From: JBGTLW01 sp964614575
Lineage (GTDB): Bacteria; Planctomycetota; Phycisphaerae; Phycisphaerales; Phycisphaeraceae
Assembly (NCBI GenBank): GCA_964614575.1
Contig: CAZTLX010000094.1
Coordinates: 1 to 15,036, forward strand
Length of the DNA: 15,036 nucleotides
Direction: 5' to 3'
Shown: piece by piece, positions 1 to 6,745 of the stretch
Position numbering within the stretch: the first letter of the stretch is position 1
Layout: each line of letters begins with the position of its first letter
Notes under the pieces: generated by a model
What the model was told of the DNA's origin: nothing
The model's input: the letters and a program-made list of their open reading frames with translations, nothing else
Databases searched by the model: none
Translations under genes and position numbers: made by a program

Positions 1-1383
1 CATGGCGTGATCGTGCAGTACGGCGGTCAAACCCCGCTGAACCTGGCGCACGGCCTCCAGCGTGCCGGCGTGCCGATCATCGGCACCAGCGTCGAGTCGA
101 TCGACCTGGCGGAGGACCGCGACAAGTTTGCCGCGCTGTGCCACCGCCTCGGCGTGCAGCAGCCGGAGAACGGCATCGCGCACAACGTCGAAGAGGCGGT
201 CACCATCGCCAACCGCGTCGGCTACCCGGTGCTGGTGCGGCCGAGCTTCGTCCTCGGCGGCCGGGCGATGGAGACGGTGTACGACGACGAGCAGCTGCGC
301 TTCTACATGGCCAAGGCGATCGGCGCTTCGGACCTGGCCGACCAGCCGATCCTCGTCGATAAGTTCCTCCACGGCGCGACCGAGTGCGATGTCGATGTCA
401 TCGCGGACTACGCCCCGGCAAGCGACCTCGACGAAAGCGAGTGCCGCGCTATTGTCTGCGGCGTGATGGAACATATCGAGGAGGCGGGCATCCACTCGGG
501 CGACTCGGCCTGCACGATCCCGCCGTACTCGCTCAAGCCCGCGATGGTGCAGCAGATCAAGGAGCAGTCGCGCGCGATGGCCAAGGCGTTGCGGGTGCGC
601 GGGCTGATGAACGTGCAATGGGCGGTCCGGGGTGACGAACTGTTTGTGATCGAGGTCAACCCGCGGGCGTCGCGCACGGTGCCGTTTGTCGGCAAGGCGA
701 CGGGCGTGTCGTGGGCGCGGCTGGCGGCGAAGGTGATGGCGGGCCATCAGCTTGCCGACCTGGGCGTGACCGAAGCGGTCATCCCCCGGCACACGTCGAT
801 CAAGGAATCGGTCTTCCCCTTTGGCAAGTTCCCGGGCGTGGACGTGATCCTCGGGCCGGAGATGCGCAGCACGGGTGAGTGCATGGGTGCCGACCCGGAC
901 TTCGCCATCGCGTTCGCCAAGAGCCAGATGTCGGCGGGCGTGTCGCTGCCGACGTCGGGCAACGCGTTTGTCTCGGTGCGAGAAGCGGACAAGGCCGGCA
1001 TCGAGCCGATCGCCCGCGGCCTGCTGGAGCTGGGCTTCAACGTGATGACCACCGCCGGGACGCACAAGTACTTGGCGGAGCGGGGGGTGCAGACCGAGCG
1101 GGTCAACAAGGTCGCGGAGGGTCGGCCGCACGCGATCGACCTGATGAAGAACGGCCAGCTCGCGCTGATCATCAACACCCCGACGCGCAAGGGCGCGGGG
1201 ACGGACGAGGGCAAGCTGCGGGCCGCGGCCGTGCGCAACAAGGTGCCGATGATCACGACGATCACCGCGGCGCAGTGCGCGGTGAAGGCGATCGCGGCGA
1301 TCCGGGAGGGGCGTTGGGGCGTCAGCGCGTTGCAGGACTACTTCCCCGAGACGGTGCGTGAGCCGGCCGCGGCGGCGACCTGA
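1..1383 (+). CDS. carB: Carbamoyl-phosphate synthase large subunit, C-terminal part (partial at the left edge)
   Basis: The frame is open at base 1 and ends at TGA 1381-1383, giving about 460 residues of a protein that is normally about 1,070 long. CarB makes carbamoyl phosphate from bicarbonate, ATP and the ammonia delivered by CarA, feeding pyrimidine and arginine synthesis in the cytoplasm. The fragment begins in the conserved GVIVQYGGQTP segment ahead of the second ATP-grasp domain. That domain follows, with YPVLVRPSFVLGG (about residues 75-87) and EVNPRASRTVPFV (about 218-230). Next comes SVFPFGKFPGVD, and then the MGS-like allosteric domain from about residue 320, including TTAGTHKYL and ALIINTP. 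The C-terminus (LQDYF plus a short Ala-rich tail) looks complete. The last 46 bases also encode the end of the convergent AraC gene. Promoter and start lie outside the window. Identification is secure. Confidence 0.96.
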   Translation, partial: HGVIVQYGGQTPLNLAHGLQRAGVPIIGTSVESIDLAEDRDKFAALCHRLGVQQPENGIAHNVEEAVTIANRVGYPVLVRPSFVLGGRAMETVYDDEQLRFYMAKAIGASDLADQPILVDKFLHGATECDVDVIADYAPASDLDESECRAIVCGVMEHIEEAGIHSGDSACTIPPYSLKPAMVQQIKEQSRAMAKALRVRGLMNVQWAVRGDELFVIEVNPRASRTVPFVGKATGVSWARLAAKVMAGHQLADLGVTEAVIPRHTSIKESVFPFGKFPGVDVILGPEMRSTGECMGADPDFAIAFAKSQMSAGVSLPTSGNAFVSVREADKAGIEPIARGLLELGFNVMTTAGTHKYLAERGVQTERVNKVAEGRPHAIDLMKNGQLALIINTPTRKGAGTDEGKLRAAAVRNKVPMITTITAAQCAVKAIAAIREGRWGVSALQDYFPETVREPAAAAT

Positions 1384-2153
1384 TGCCGGGCGCGGTCTGC
1401 GGAAGGGCTGATCTTAAAGTGCCCGCGGTACACCCGCGAAAAGTCGCTGGCCGAGCCGAACCCGCACGCGCGGGCGACGTGGTCGAGCGGCTCGTGCCCG
1501 CGGCGGACCATCCGCATCGCGCGGTCCAGTTGCAACCGCTTCATCTCCCGCCGCGGCGACCCGGTGCCCGTCTGAGCAAACAGCCGACGCAACTGGCTTG
1601 GTGAGATGAACACGGCCCTGGCGACGTCGTCGATGCTTGGCCGCCGCTCCATCTGCTCGCGGTACCACGCCAGAGCCTGCGCCACTTTTTCCCCGGCGAA
1701 GTCGGTCGGCCGCTCGTCGCGCGTGCCGCTTAATACCAGCAGCGTCAGTTCGATGACCGCGCGCTCGAAGCGGAGCCGGCTGAGGTTGGTCGGCTTGCGG
1801 TAGTCCGCGATCAGGCCCAGCAGCAGGTGCTCGACCCGGCGGGCTTCGGCGGGGGACAGGTCGCGTGCGATCATGCCGCGGCTGCGCTGGGAGTGGAGGA
1901 TGTCAGGCACGCTCTCGAAGTGGCCGACAACGATGCGGCAGGTCTGGCCCGGCTCGCCGGTCCAGCCGTGGAGGTGCCCGGGGGGGAAGCCCCAGAGCCG
2001 GCGGCGGGCCAGCGGGTCGGCGGCGCGGCCGGCCTCGTCAGTGGGGGCGCACCGGCCGGCGACGACGGCCTGGAATTCCCAGTGGGCGCGGCGGTAGGGG
2101 GTGACCAGCCGGTCGCCGTACCACCGCTCGCCGAAGTTCAGGTAACGCAGCAT
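1338..2153 (-). CDS. AraC-family transcriptional regulator
   Basis: This is a 271-residue protein starting at ATG 2153 and ending at TAG 1338-1340. The N-terminal part (about 1-150) is a probable effector-sensing or dimerisation region with no motif I can name. The C-terminal 100 residues are a typical AraC/XylS double helix-turn-helix. The first helix-turn-helix lies around 172-193 (SIDDVARAVFISPSQLRRLF), and the second around 222-250, with the family signature HVARACGFGSASDFSRVYRGHF. Such proteins usually activate a nearby, often divergent, gene in response to a small ligand, often a sugar. Here the divergent neighbour is a Gfo/Idh/MocA oxidoreductase, and the gap contains tandem 8-bp half-sites 21 bp apart. 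The last 15 codons and the stop overlap the 3' end of carB. There is no convincing ribosome binding site in front of the ATG. The family is secure; the ligand is unknown. Confidence 0.92.
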   Translation of the reverse strand: MLRYLNFGERWYGDRLVTPYRRAHWEFQAVVAGRCAPTDEAGRAADPLARRRLWGFPPGHLHGWTGEPGQTCRIVVGHFESVPDILHSQRSRGMIARDLSPAEARRVEHLLLGLIADYRKPTNLSRLRFERAVIELTLLVLSGTRDERPTDFAGEKVAQALAWYREQMERRPSIDDVARAVFISPSQLRRLFAQTGTGSPRREMKRLQLDRAMRMVRRGHEPLDHVARACGFGSASDFSRVYRGHFKISPSADRARHQVAAAAGSRTVSGK

Positions 2154-2163
2154 CCGGTGGCAC

Positions 2164-2192
2164 TGTCAAGCAGATGCGCGGAATTGTCAAGC
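2164..2192. promoter_or_regulatory. Tandem 8-bp half-sites, candidate AraC operator
   Basis: TGTCAAGC occurs at 2164-2171 and again at 2185-2192, in the same orientation and 21 bp apart, that is two turns of the helix. AraC-family activators classically bind two direct-repeat half-sites spaced about 21 bp, with the promoter-proximal one touching the -35 region. The second copy does exactly that relative to the -10 at 2213-2218. Read on the minus strand each copy contains TTGACA, so one could instead be a -35 element of the AraC gene, but I find no good -10 at the right distance on that strand. Confidence 0.6.
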
Positions 2193-2218
2193 GCAAACGA
2201 GGCAAAATCGCGTATAAC
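2190..2218 (+). promoter_or_regulatory. Candidate activator-dependent promoter of the Gfo/Idh/MocA gene
   Basis: TATAAC at 2213-2218 matches the sigma-70 -10 consensus at five of six positions. At the normal 17-bp spacing the -35 position (2190-2195, AGCGCA) is poor, which fits a promoter that needs an activator. The proximal TGTCAAGC half-site (2185-2192) overlaps that -35 position by three bases, the class II arrangement of AraC-type activators. Transcription would start near 2225, about 30 bases before the ATG. Confidence 0.5.
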
Positions 2219-2255
2219 TGCGGACTCATCCCATTGAACCAGGAGTGTGTTTCCG

Positions 2256-3641
2256 ATGTCTGAGCGAAAACGTTATGCGGTGGTGGGGACCGGTGGTCGC
2301 TGCCGGATGTTCCTCGATGCGATCGGTGAGACCTATAAGGGCCACGCCGAGCTGGTCGGCCTCTGCGATTTGAGCCCCACGCGCACCGCCTACTGGGCGC
2401 GGTTCATGGCCGAGAAGCACGGCATCGAGGGCGTGCCGACGTTCAAGCACGATGCGTTCGACCAGATGATCGCGCAGACCAAGCCGGACGTGGTGATCGT
2501 CACGACGATGGACTGCACGCACCACCAGTACATCATCCGCGCGATGGAGCTGGGCTGTGATGCGGTTTGCGAGAAGCCGATGACCACCGATGAGGTCAAG
2601 GCCAAGGCGATCTTCGACGCGATCGAGCGTACGGGCCGGAAGCTGCGGGTGACGTTCAACTATCGCTACATGCCGGCGTTCAGCAAGCTGCGCGAGGTGG
2701 TCGCCAGCGGGGTGATCGGTGTGCCGACGCTGGTGGATTTCCAGTGGCGGCTGGACACCGCGCACGGCGCGGATTACTTCCGCCGCTGGCACCGCGAGAA
2801 GGACAAGTCCGGCGGGCTGCTGGTGCATAAATCGACGCACCACTTTGACCTGGTCAACTTCTGGCTGGCCGACCTGCCCACCACCGTTTACGCGATGGGC
2901 GATCTGAAGTTCTACGGCCAGAAGAACGCCGAGGCACGCGGGGAGTCGTACGGCTACGACCGCTACACCGGCCACCCCGAGGCCAAGGACGACCCGTTCG
3001 CCTTGTTCCTCACCGAGCCGGATCAGCACAAGCGGGGCGACAAGGCGGACAAGTCCGCGCTCGAAGCACTTTACTTCGATGCCGAGGCCGACTCGGGCTA
3101 CGTGCGTGACCGCAACGTGTTTGCGGGAGAAGAGAAGTGGCCCATCAGCGCGGAAGACACCATGACGGTGATGGCGCGTTATTCACGCGGCACGCTGCTG
3201 AGCTACTCGCTGATCGCTTATTGCCCTTGGGAGGGTGAGCGCATCACCATCACCGGGACCAAGGGGCAGGTGGAGTATTTCGGCCGGGGCAAGGGCCACG
3301 TGATCAAGGGCCAGAGCGATGAGGAGCTGGCCGCCGAGCAGTACGAGGGCGAGCGCTACCTGCGGCTGCAGCAGATGTTCAAGCCGCCGGTGAAGTTGGA
3401 GATCCCCAAGGCGGTGGGGGGCCACGGCGGGGGAGATAGCGGCGTGCTGGATCGTATCTTCAATCCCGAGGCGAAGCCCGACCCGCTCGGCCGCGATGCG
3501 TCGCATATCGACGGCGCCGCGTCGATCCTTACGGGGGTCGCGGCGAACCAGGCGATCGCGAGCGGCCGACCCGTGGAGATCAGCAGCCTGATGCGCTTGC
3601 CCCAACGCGAGAACGCCGAGGCGTTTGCACCGGTGTCGTAA
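2256..3641 (+). CDS. Gfo/Idh/MocA family oxidoreductase
   Basis: This is a 461-residue NAD(P)-dependent dehydrogenase-like protein, probably acting on a sugar, inositol or sugar acid in the cytoplasm. The N-terminal Rossmann fold has the dinucleotide-binding turn VVGTGGRC at about 9-16, the family signature CEKPMTTD at about 105-112, and the substrate-domain segment GGLLVHKSTHHFDLVNFW at about 186-203, where the catalytic histidine is expected. There is no signal peptide or twin-arginine motif, unlike many planctomycete relatives that are exported. I chose ATG 2256 because AGGAG at 2241-2245 lies ten bases before it; a GTG at 2247 in the same frame is too close to that site. The gene stands alone, divergent from an AraC regulator that probably controls it. 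The exact substrate cannot be read from sequence. Confidence 0.95.
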   Translation: MSERKRYAVVGTGGRCRMFLDAIGETYKGHAELVGLCDLSPTRTAYWARFMAEKHGIEGVPTFKHDAFDQMIAQTKPDVVIVTTMDCTHHQYIIRAMELGCDAVCEKPMTTDEVKAKAIFDAIERTGRKLRVTFNYRYMPAFSKLREVVASGVIGVPTLVDFQWRLDTAHGADYFRRWHREKDKSGGLLVHKSTHHFDLVNFWLADLPTTVYAMGDLKFYGQKNAEARGESYGYDRYTGHPEAKDDPFALFLTEPDQHKRGDKADKSALEALYFDAEADSGYVRDRNVFAGEEKWPISAEDTMTVMARYSRGTLLSYSLIAYCPWEGERITITGTKGQVEYFGRGKGHVIKGQSDEELAAEQYEGERYLRLQQMFKPPVKLEIPKAVGGHGGGDSGVLDRIFNPEAKPDPLGRDASHIDGAASILTGVAANQAIASGRPVEISSLMRLPQRENAEAFAPVS

Positions 3642-3697
3642 CCCCGCATCGTTTCGCGGCGGGCCTGCCCCGCGGGCTATTTGCGAAGCGGCGTCGT

Positions 3698-4168
3698 TTA
3701 AGCCACTTCCGAAGGCGGCAGGAACGTGTCGATGTCGGCCGAAGCGCCGCAGGCCTCATCGTCGCGCAGGCGTGACGGCTCCACGCCCAGCGACAGCAGG
3801 ATATTCGTGGCGGCGATGAACTGCCCGCCGATCAGGAACAGTTGATCGGAGACCGGTTGCGCGTAGCGGATCACGATCGGCTGGACCGCGGTCGAGTAGC
3901 CGCCTTCGAGCAGGTTCAGTTCCCACGTGGAGTTTTCAGGCAGGGGCTGCTCGCAAAGGAACCCGATGCCCCCGCGGGAGATATCGCGCACCTTCACCTC
4001 GATCGGCTTGTGCTCGATCTGGGTGTGCGCCATCGGGCGGAGCTCCGCGTCACCCCGCACGACATAGCGGCGGAAGAGGCGCTGGCGGGCCGCCGGGCCG
4101 TTGGGGTCGCGCTGGTGTTCGAGTCGATCGAGTTGCTGGAGCGTATTGGATCGTGAAAGGACTGACAT
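3698..4168 (-). CDS. PilZ-domain protein (probable cyclic di-GMP receptor)
   Basis: This is a 156-residue soluble protein starting at ATG 4168 and ending at TAA 3698-3700. It carries both c-di-GMP-binding motifs of PilZ domains in the right order: RxxxR at about residues 30-34 (RLFRR) and D/NxSxxG at about 62-67 (DISRGG), followed by beta-strand segments such as WELNLLEGG and FLIGGQFIA. Such stand-alone PilZ proteins couple c-di-GMP to motility, attachment or exopolysaccharide production by binding a partner. No partner gene is adjacent, so the output is unknown. It is convergent with the Gfo/Idh/MocA gene (56-bp gap). The Shine-Dalgarno signal is weak, with GGGGA about ten bases before the ATG. 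Some 200 bp upstream hold several inverted repeats. Confidence 0.88.
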   Translation of the reverse strand: MSVLSRSNTLQQLDRLEHQRDPNGPAARQRLFRRYVVRGDAELRPMAHTQIEHKPIEVKVRDISRGGIGFLCEQPLPENSTWELNLLEGGYSTAVQPIVIRYAQPVSDQLFLIGGQFIAATNILLSLGVEPSRLRDDEACGASADIDTFLPPSEVA

Positions 4169-4196
4169 CTTCTGGCATCCCCGTGCATGTGTTCTC

Positions 4197-4340
4197 GGCT
4201 ACGCACCGAATGTAGCCATCGCTTAACGACAGCTGTTTTCTGCTGGGTGCCAACCCTAAATTGATATCGTCAGGGTTTGCCCGTGGCTTGAGCAATCATG
4301 CGGAACCCCGCCGGCCCGCCGGTGCCGATAATGCATCGGC
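4197..4340 (-). other. Inverted-repeat-rich leader upstream of the PilZ gene
   Basis: Between the PilZ start (4168) and the terminator at 4381-4409 lie about 210 bp without a gene. The stretch contains three short perfect inverted repeats: GGCTAC 4197-4202 with GTAGCC 4212-4217; AACCCT 4252-4257 with AGGGTT 4272-4277; and GCCGAT 4324-4329 with ATCGGC 4335-4340. Any of these could be operators or RNA hairpins in the PilZ leader. I could not match the whole to a known riboswitch. Confidence 0.4.
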
Positions 4341-4380
4341 GCATGGCAAGCAGCCCGTGATTCGGCCCGAAAACACGCCC

Positions 4381-4409
4381 AAAAAAAGAACCCGCCCGGG
4401 AGGCGGGTT
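4381..4409 (-). terminator. Intrinsic terminator of the small lipoprotein gene
   Basis: AACCCGCC (4389-4396) and GGCGGGTT (4402-4409) form a perfect 8-bp GC-rich stem with a five-base loop. Read on the minus strand it is followed by C and seven Ts (complement of 4381-4387). This is a textbook rho-independent terminator placed 49 bases after the stop of the 4458-4721 gene. Confidence 0.85.
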
Positions 4410-4457
4410 ATGCAGAAATCAGGTGAACGATTGAAGCGCTAACCGACCGACCCGGTA

Positions 4458-4721
4458 TCAAGGGATCGGGTATTCGGTCAGATGCAGCGGCTCGTCGATC
4501 AGTAACAGCCAAGCGATATCGTCCCAGATCTGACGCGTGGTATGGTCGATCGACCGCGCGTAGGTGTTGCGATCCTGCTGGGTGTACTGAGCGGTCGAAT
4601 CCAGCTCAGGCGACATGTCCCGGCGGACGTCATGAGCCGTGATCTTATTGCTGCATCCACCCAAAAATGCGACGGAACCGAGCAACAGGGCGGCGACGGC
4701 AAGCGAGCGGAAACGGATCAT
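4458..4721 (-). CDS. Small lipoprotein of unknown function
   Basis: This is an 87-residue protein. I chose ATG 4721 because AAGGGAG lies five bases upstream and because the protein then begins with a bacterial lipoprotein signal: basic MIRFR, a hydrophobic core AVAALLLGSVAF, and lipobox LGGC with Cys at residue 23. A longer open frame to 4856 exists but would bury the signal peptide. The mature part is about 65 residues, polar, with several charged or aromatic positions (HDVRRDM, DRNTYARSIDHTTRQIWDD) and a hydrophobic WLLLIDEP segment. I do not recognise the family. It would be anchored to a membrane by the lipidated Cys. It has its own promoter (4759-4787) and a strong terminator, so it is a complete single-gene unit. 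Confidence 0.78.
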   Translation of the reverse strand: MIRFRSLAVAALLLGSVAFLGGCSNKITAHDVRRDMSPELDSTAQYTQQDRNTYARSIDHTTRQIWDDIAWLLLIDEPLHLTEYPIP

Positions 4722-4758
4722 GGCAACTCCCTTGGGGATCGAAGATTCGAACTCGTAT

Positions 4759-4787
4759 ATTGTCACGCCTCCGCGGTGCCCTGTCAA
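4759..4787 (-). promoter_or_regulatory. Sigma-70-type promoter of the small lipoprotein gene
   Basis: On the minus strand a perfect TTGACA -35 (4787-4782) is followed, after exactly 17 bp, by GACAAT (4764-4759), which matches the -10 consensus at four of six positions. The start of transcription would be near 4752, about 30 bases before the ATG at 4721, leaving room for the AAGGGAG ribosome binding site. Confidence 0.6.
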
Positions 4788-4922
4788 CCTCTGCCGAACA
4801 CTTGATTTGTGGAAATTTGAAGCCGGCAGGTCGTCGCCCGTAGGAATGGCCCCCATCAGCCCGGCACGTCATATCCTCGACACGCCCCGCGCCTGAATAC
4901 CCCACATTACACTACCGCCGCC

Positions 4923-5849
4923 ATGAGTCAGATCTTCACCTCCCTGCTGCCCATCGCCCTGCTGGTGATCACCGGGGCGCTGCTGCTGCGCCTGCGGTTC
5001 TTCGGCGAAGAATTTCGCCGGGGCCTGGATCGCCTGGTGTACTGGGTTGCGCTGCCGGCCCTGATCGTCGGCGAACTGGCCCAGGCCCCCGCGATGGGCG
5101 GGGCCGCGGGTCCGATGATCGGGGTCCTGGCCGGGGCCACCTGCTTTACCGCCCTCGCCGCCTGGGGGGTGGCCCGCGCAATGCGCCAGCCGCCCGCCGC
5201 CGTCGGCGTGATTGTTCAGGCGGCGCACCGAGGCAATCTCGCGTTCGTCGGCTTGCCCGTGATCCTGCTCGCCTCGCAAGCCGACGACGCCGGCACCCGC
5301 GCCCTCGCGGCCCTCGTCTTCGCGCCGATGGTCCTGCTCTACAACGTCCTGGCCGTCACCGCCCTCACCCTCGCCCACCAACGCTTTGACCGTTCCGCTC
5401 CCCGCAAACTCCTCCGCTCCCTGCTGACCAACCCGCTCCTGCTCGCCTGCGGGCTCGGCCTGGCGCTCAACCTGCTTGACCACCAGCTCCCCGCGCCCCT
5501 CATCAAAACCCTCGTCCTCCTTGGCCAGCCCGCCGCGCCCCTCGCGCTGGTCAGCCTCGGCGGTGCGGTGGTCACTTACCACGTCCACCGCCACGCCGCG
5601 GTCGGTTTCGCCTCGGCCGCCCTCAAGCTCGTCGTCCTTCCCGCTTCGACGCTTCTGCTGGCGTATCTCGTGGGCCTCGATCAGTCTCAACGGCTGATCG
5701 TCCTCGTCTTCAGCGCCACGCCCACCGCCGTGGCGTCCTATGTCCTGGCGGTGCAACTGCGGGGCGACCCCGGCGTGGCTGCCGCGACCATCGTCATCTC
5801 CACCCTGCTAAGCTTCGCGTCTCTAGCCGCCGCCCTCGCGTTAGCGTAA
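4923..5849 (+). CDS. AEC-family (auxin efflux carrier-like) transporter
   Basis: This is a 308-residue, very hydrophobic inner-membrane protein with about ten transmembrane segments. The first lies at about residues 5-24 (FTSLLPIALLVITGALLLRL), with further ones at about 40-55, 66-86 and 104-120, and the rest follow through to the Leu/Ala-rich C-terminus. The segment HRGNLAFVGLPV (about 102-113) is the conserved AEC motif after the third or fourth helix. The two-half organisation (roughly 1-150 and 160-308) and the length match the family. Bacterial members move malate, malonate or other organic anions, but the substrate cannot be told here. The start ATG 4923 gives a normal N-terminus, yet no Shine-Dalgarno sequence precedes it. 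The gene is isolated and divergent from the small lipoprotein gene. Confidence 0.94.
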   Translation: MSQIFTSLLPIALLVITGALLLRLRFFGEEFRRGLDRLVYWVALPALIVGELAQAPAMGGAAGPMIGVLAGATCFTALAAWGVARAMRQPPAAVGVIVQAAHRGNLAFVGLPVILLASQADDAGTRALAALVFAPMVLLYNVLAVTALTLAHQRFDRSAPRKLLRSLLTNPLLLACGLGLALNLLDHQLPAPLIKTLVLLGQPAAPLALVSLGGAVVTYHVHRHAAVGFASAALKLVVLPASTLLLAYLVGLDQSQRLIVLVFSATPTAVASYVLAVQLRGDPGVAAATIVISTLLSFASLAAALALA

Positions 5850-5890
5850 AGCGTCAGGAAACAGGGGGAGGAACCGAGCTACGCCGACTC

Positions 5891-5924
5891 AAAAAAGCAG
5901 CCCCCGGCTTTCGCCAGGGGCTGC
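5891..5924 (-). terminator. Intrinsic terminator of the small exported-protein gene
   Basis: GCAGCCCC (5897-5904) pairs with GGGGCTGC (5917-5924). On the minus strand the stem is followed directly by six Ts (complement of 5891-5896). It lies about 50 bases past the stop of the 5973-6434 gene. No T-run follows it on the plus strand, so it does not look like a terminator for the AEC gene. Confidence 0.8.
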
Positions 5925-5972
5925 CTCAAATCTCTCGCTCACATCCCCCTCACTTCCTCACCTCGTCACCCC

Positions 5973-6434
5973 TCACATCCCCTCTTGCTCGCCCTCTGCT
6001 TTCTCGTTTTCTTTGGCCTTCTTCTTTTCCTCGGCCTTGGCCTTCTTCTCTTCCGCCCGACGCGCCTGCTCTTGCGGCGAAAGCGCATCGATCCTCATCG
6101 CCGGTTCACCCTCGTGAGCCATCACCGTGACGGCGTAGCCAGCCCGCACCTCAGCGAGGTTGGCCTTCTGGCCGTCCACCTTCACCTGAGTGGCCTCGGC
6201 CACCGCGAAGGTGATCGGCTCGGGGGTCGCCGCCTCCTCGCCTTTTTTGGCCTTCATTGCCTTGGGGGCCACCGTAATCGAATCCGCCCCGACCGCCGCC
6301 ACCGTACCGACCGTCTTTGCCGGCTTTGGCTTGGCCTCTTTTTCTGGTTTCGGGGCGTCCTCGGCGAAAACGCCGGCCGTCGAAGCAAGTAACGCGACAC
6401 ACAACAGCATCCGACCGATCCGGGAACGAAGCAT
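5973..6434 (-). CDS. Small exported protein with a Lys/Ala/Glu-rich tail, unknown function
   Basis: This is a 153-residue protein. I chose ATG 6434 because GAAGGAGAG lies about seven bases upstream and a signal peptide follows immediately: MLRSRIGR, hydrophobic MLLCVALLASTAGV, then a signal peptidase I-like site around FAEDA (about residues 23-27). The mature protein has a charged Pro/Lys stretch, then a compact region of about 75 residues (KTVGTVAAVGADSITV ... YAVTVMAHEGEPAMRIDAL) with alternating beta-type residues. This recalls the DUF5666/OB-like GTV-x-V-x-x-D-S-I-T-V pattern; I offer this only as a resemblance. The last 35 residues are almost all Glu, Lys and Ala and probably form a charged helix. 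It is a monocistronic gene with its own terminator, and its role is unknown. Confidence 0.82.
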   Translation of the reverse strand: MLRSRIGRMLLCVALLASTAGVFAEDAPKPEKEAKPKPAKTVGTVAAVGADSITVAPKAMKAKKGEEAATPEPITFAVAEATQVKVDGQKANLAEVRAGYAVTVMAHEGEPAMRIDALSPQEQARRAEEKKAKAEEKKKAKENEKAEGEQEGM

Positions 6435-6745
6435 GGTGCTCTCCTTCAGGGAAACAGGGGTGAAGGGGTCAGACACGACCCCGATCATATCTATTGTAGA
6501 TCAACACCAAACGGTAACACTGGGGCGGCGGGCGAAAGCCATCGCCCCGACCCAAGGTGAGGACATTGCCGGTGAAGTTGCAAGAGCGTGGGGCGTCCGT
6601 CCCGCCCAAACGCAGATGGCATCATCCTGCGCACCAGCAGGCCGCGGATGCGTCGGGTCGCGTAGCCGCGGCGGGATCGCCGGCCGCGTAGCCCCGACGC
6701 CCCGAGCCTGCTACTGTTTGCCATCGCCCCGATCAGGAGACGCCG
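6435..6745. other. 311-bp gap between divergent genes; one strong inverted repeat
   Basis: No gene is visible here. Near the left end, on the minus strand, TATGAT (6489-6484) or TACAAT (6498-6493) may be a -10 of the exported-protein gene, but neither has a good -35. At 6650-6700 lies a large stem: GCGTCGGG (6650-6657) pairs with CCCGACGC (6693-6700), with an inner CGGCG (6669-6673) and CGCCG (6678-6682). It would sit in the leader of the M16 peptidase mRNA or mark an unrelated palindrome. CGCGTAGCC is also repeated inside it. Confidence 0.45.

Noticed and set aside
2226..3029. Antisense open frame of 267 codons over the oxidoreductase
   Set aside because: No motif, opposite a well-supported gene, and it would cover that gene's promoter and ribosome binding site.
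4234..4256. Sigma-54 promoter (TTGGCAC on the minus strand) before the PilZ gene
   Set aside because: The -24-like TGGCAC is there, but no TTGC-type -12 element follows at the required spacing.
4252..4290. c-di-GMP-I riboswitch upstream of the PilZ gene
   Set aside because: GGGCAAACC is present on the minus strand, but the second conserved half (GGGACGCAAAGCC-like) and the tetraloop-receptor layout are absent. Only a covariance search could rescue the idea.
4722..4856. Earlier start for the small lipoprotein (open frame back to 4856)
   Set aside because: It would place a signal peptide in the middle of the protein and run through the predicted promoter; ATG 4721 has the ribosome binding site.
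4869..5756. Antisense open frame of 295 codons over the AEC transporter
   Set aside because: Extremely rich in Gly, Glu, Gln and Arg, the expected shadow of a hydrophobic GC-rich gene.
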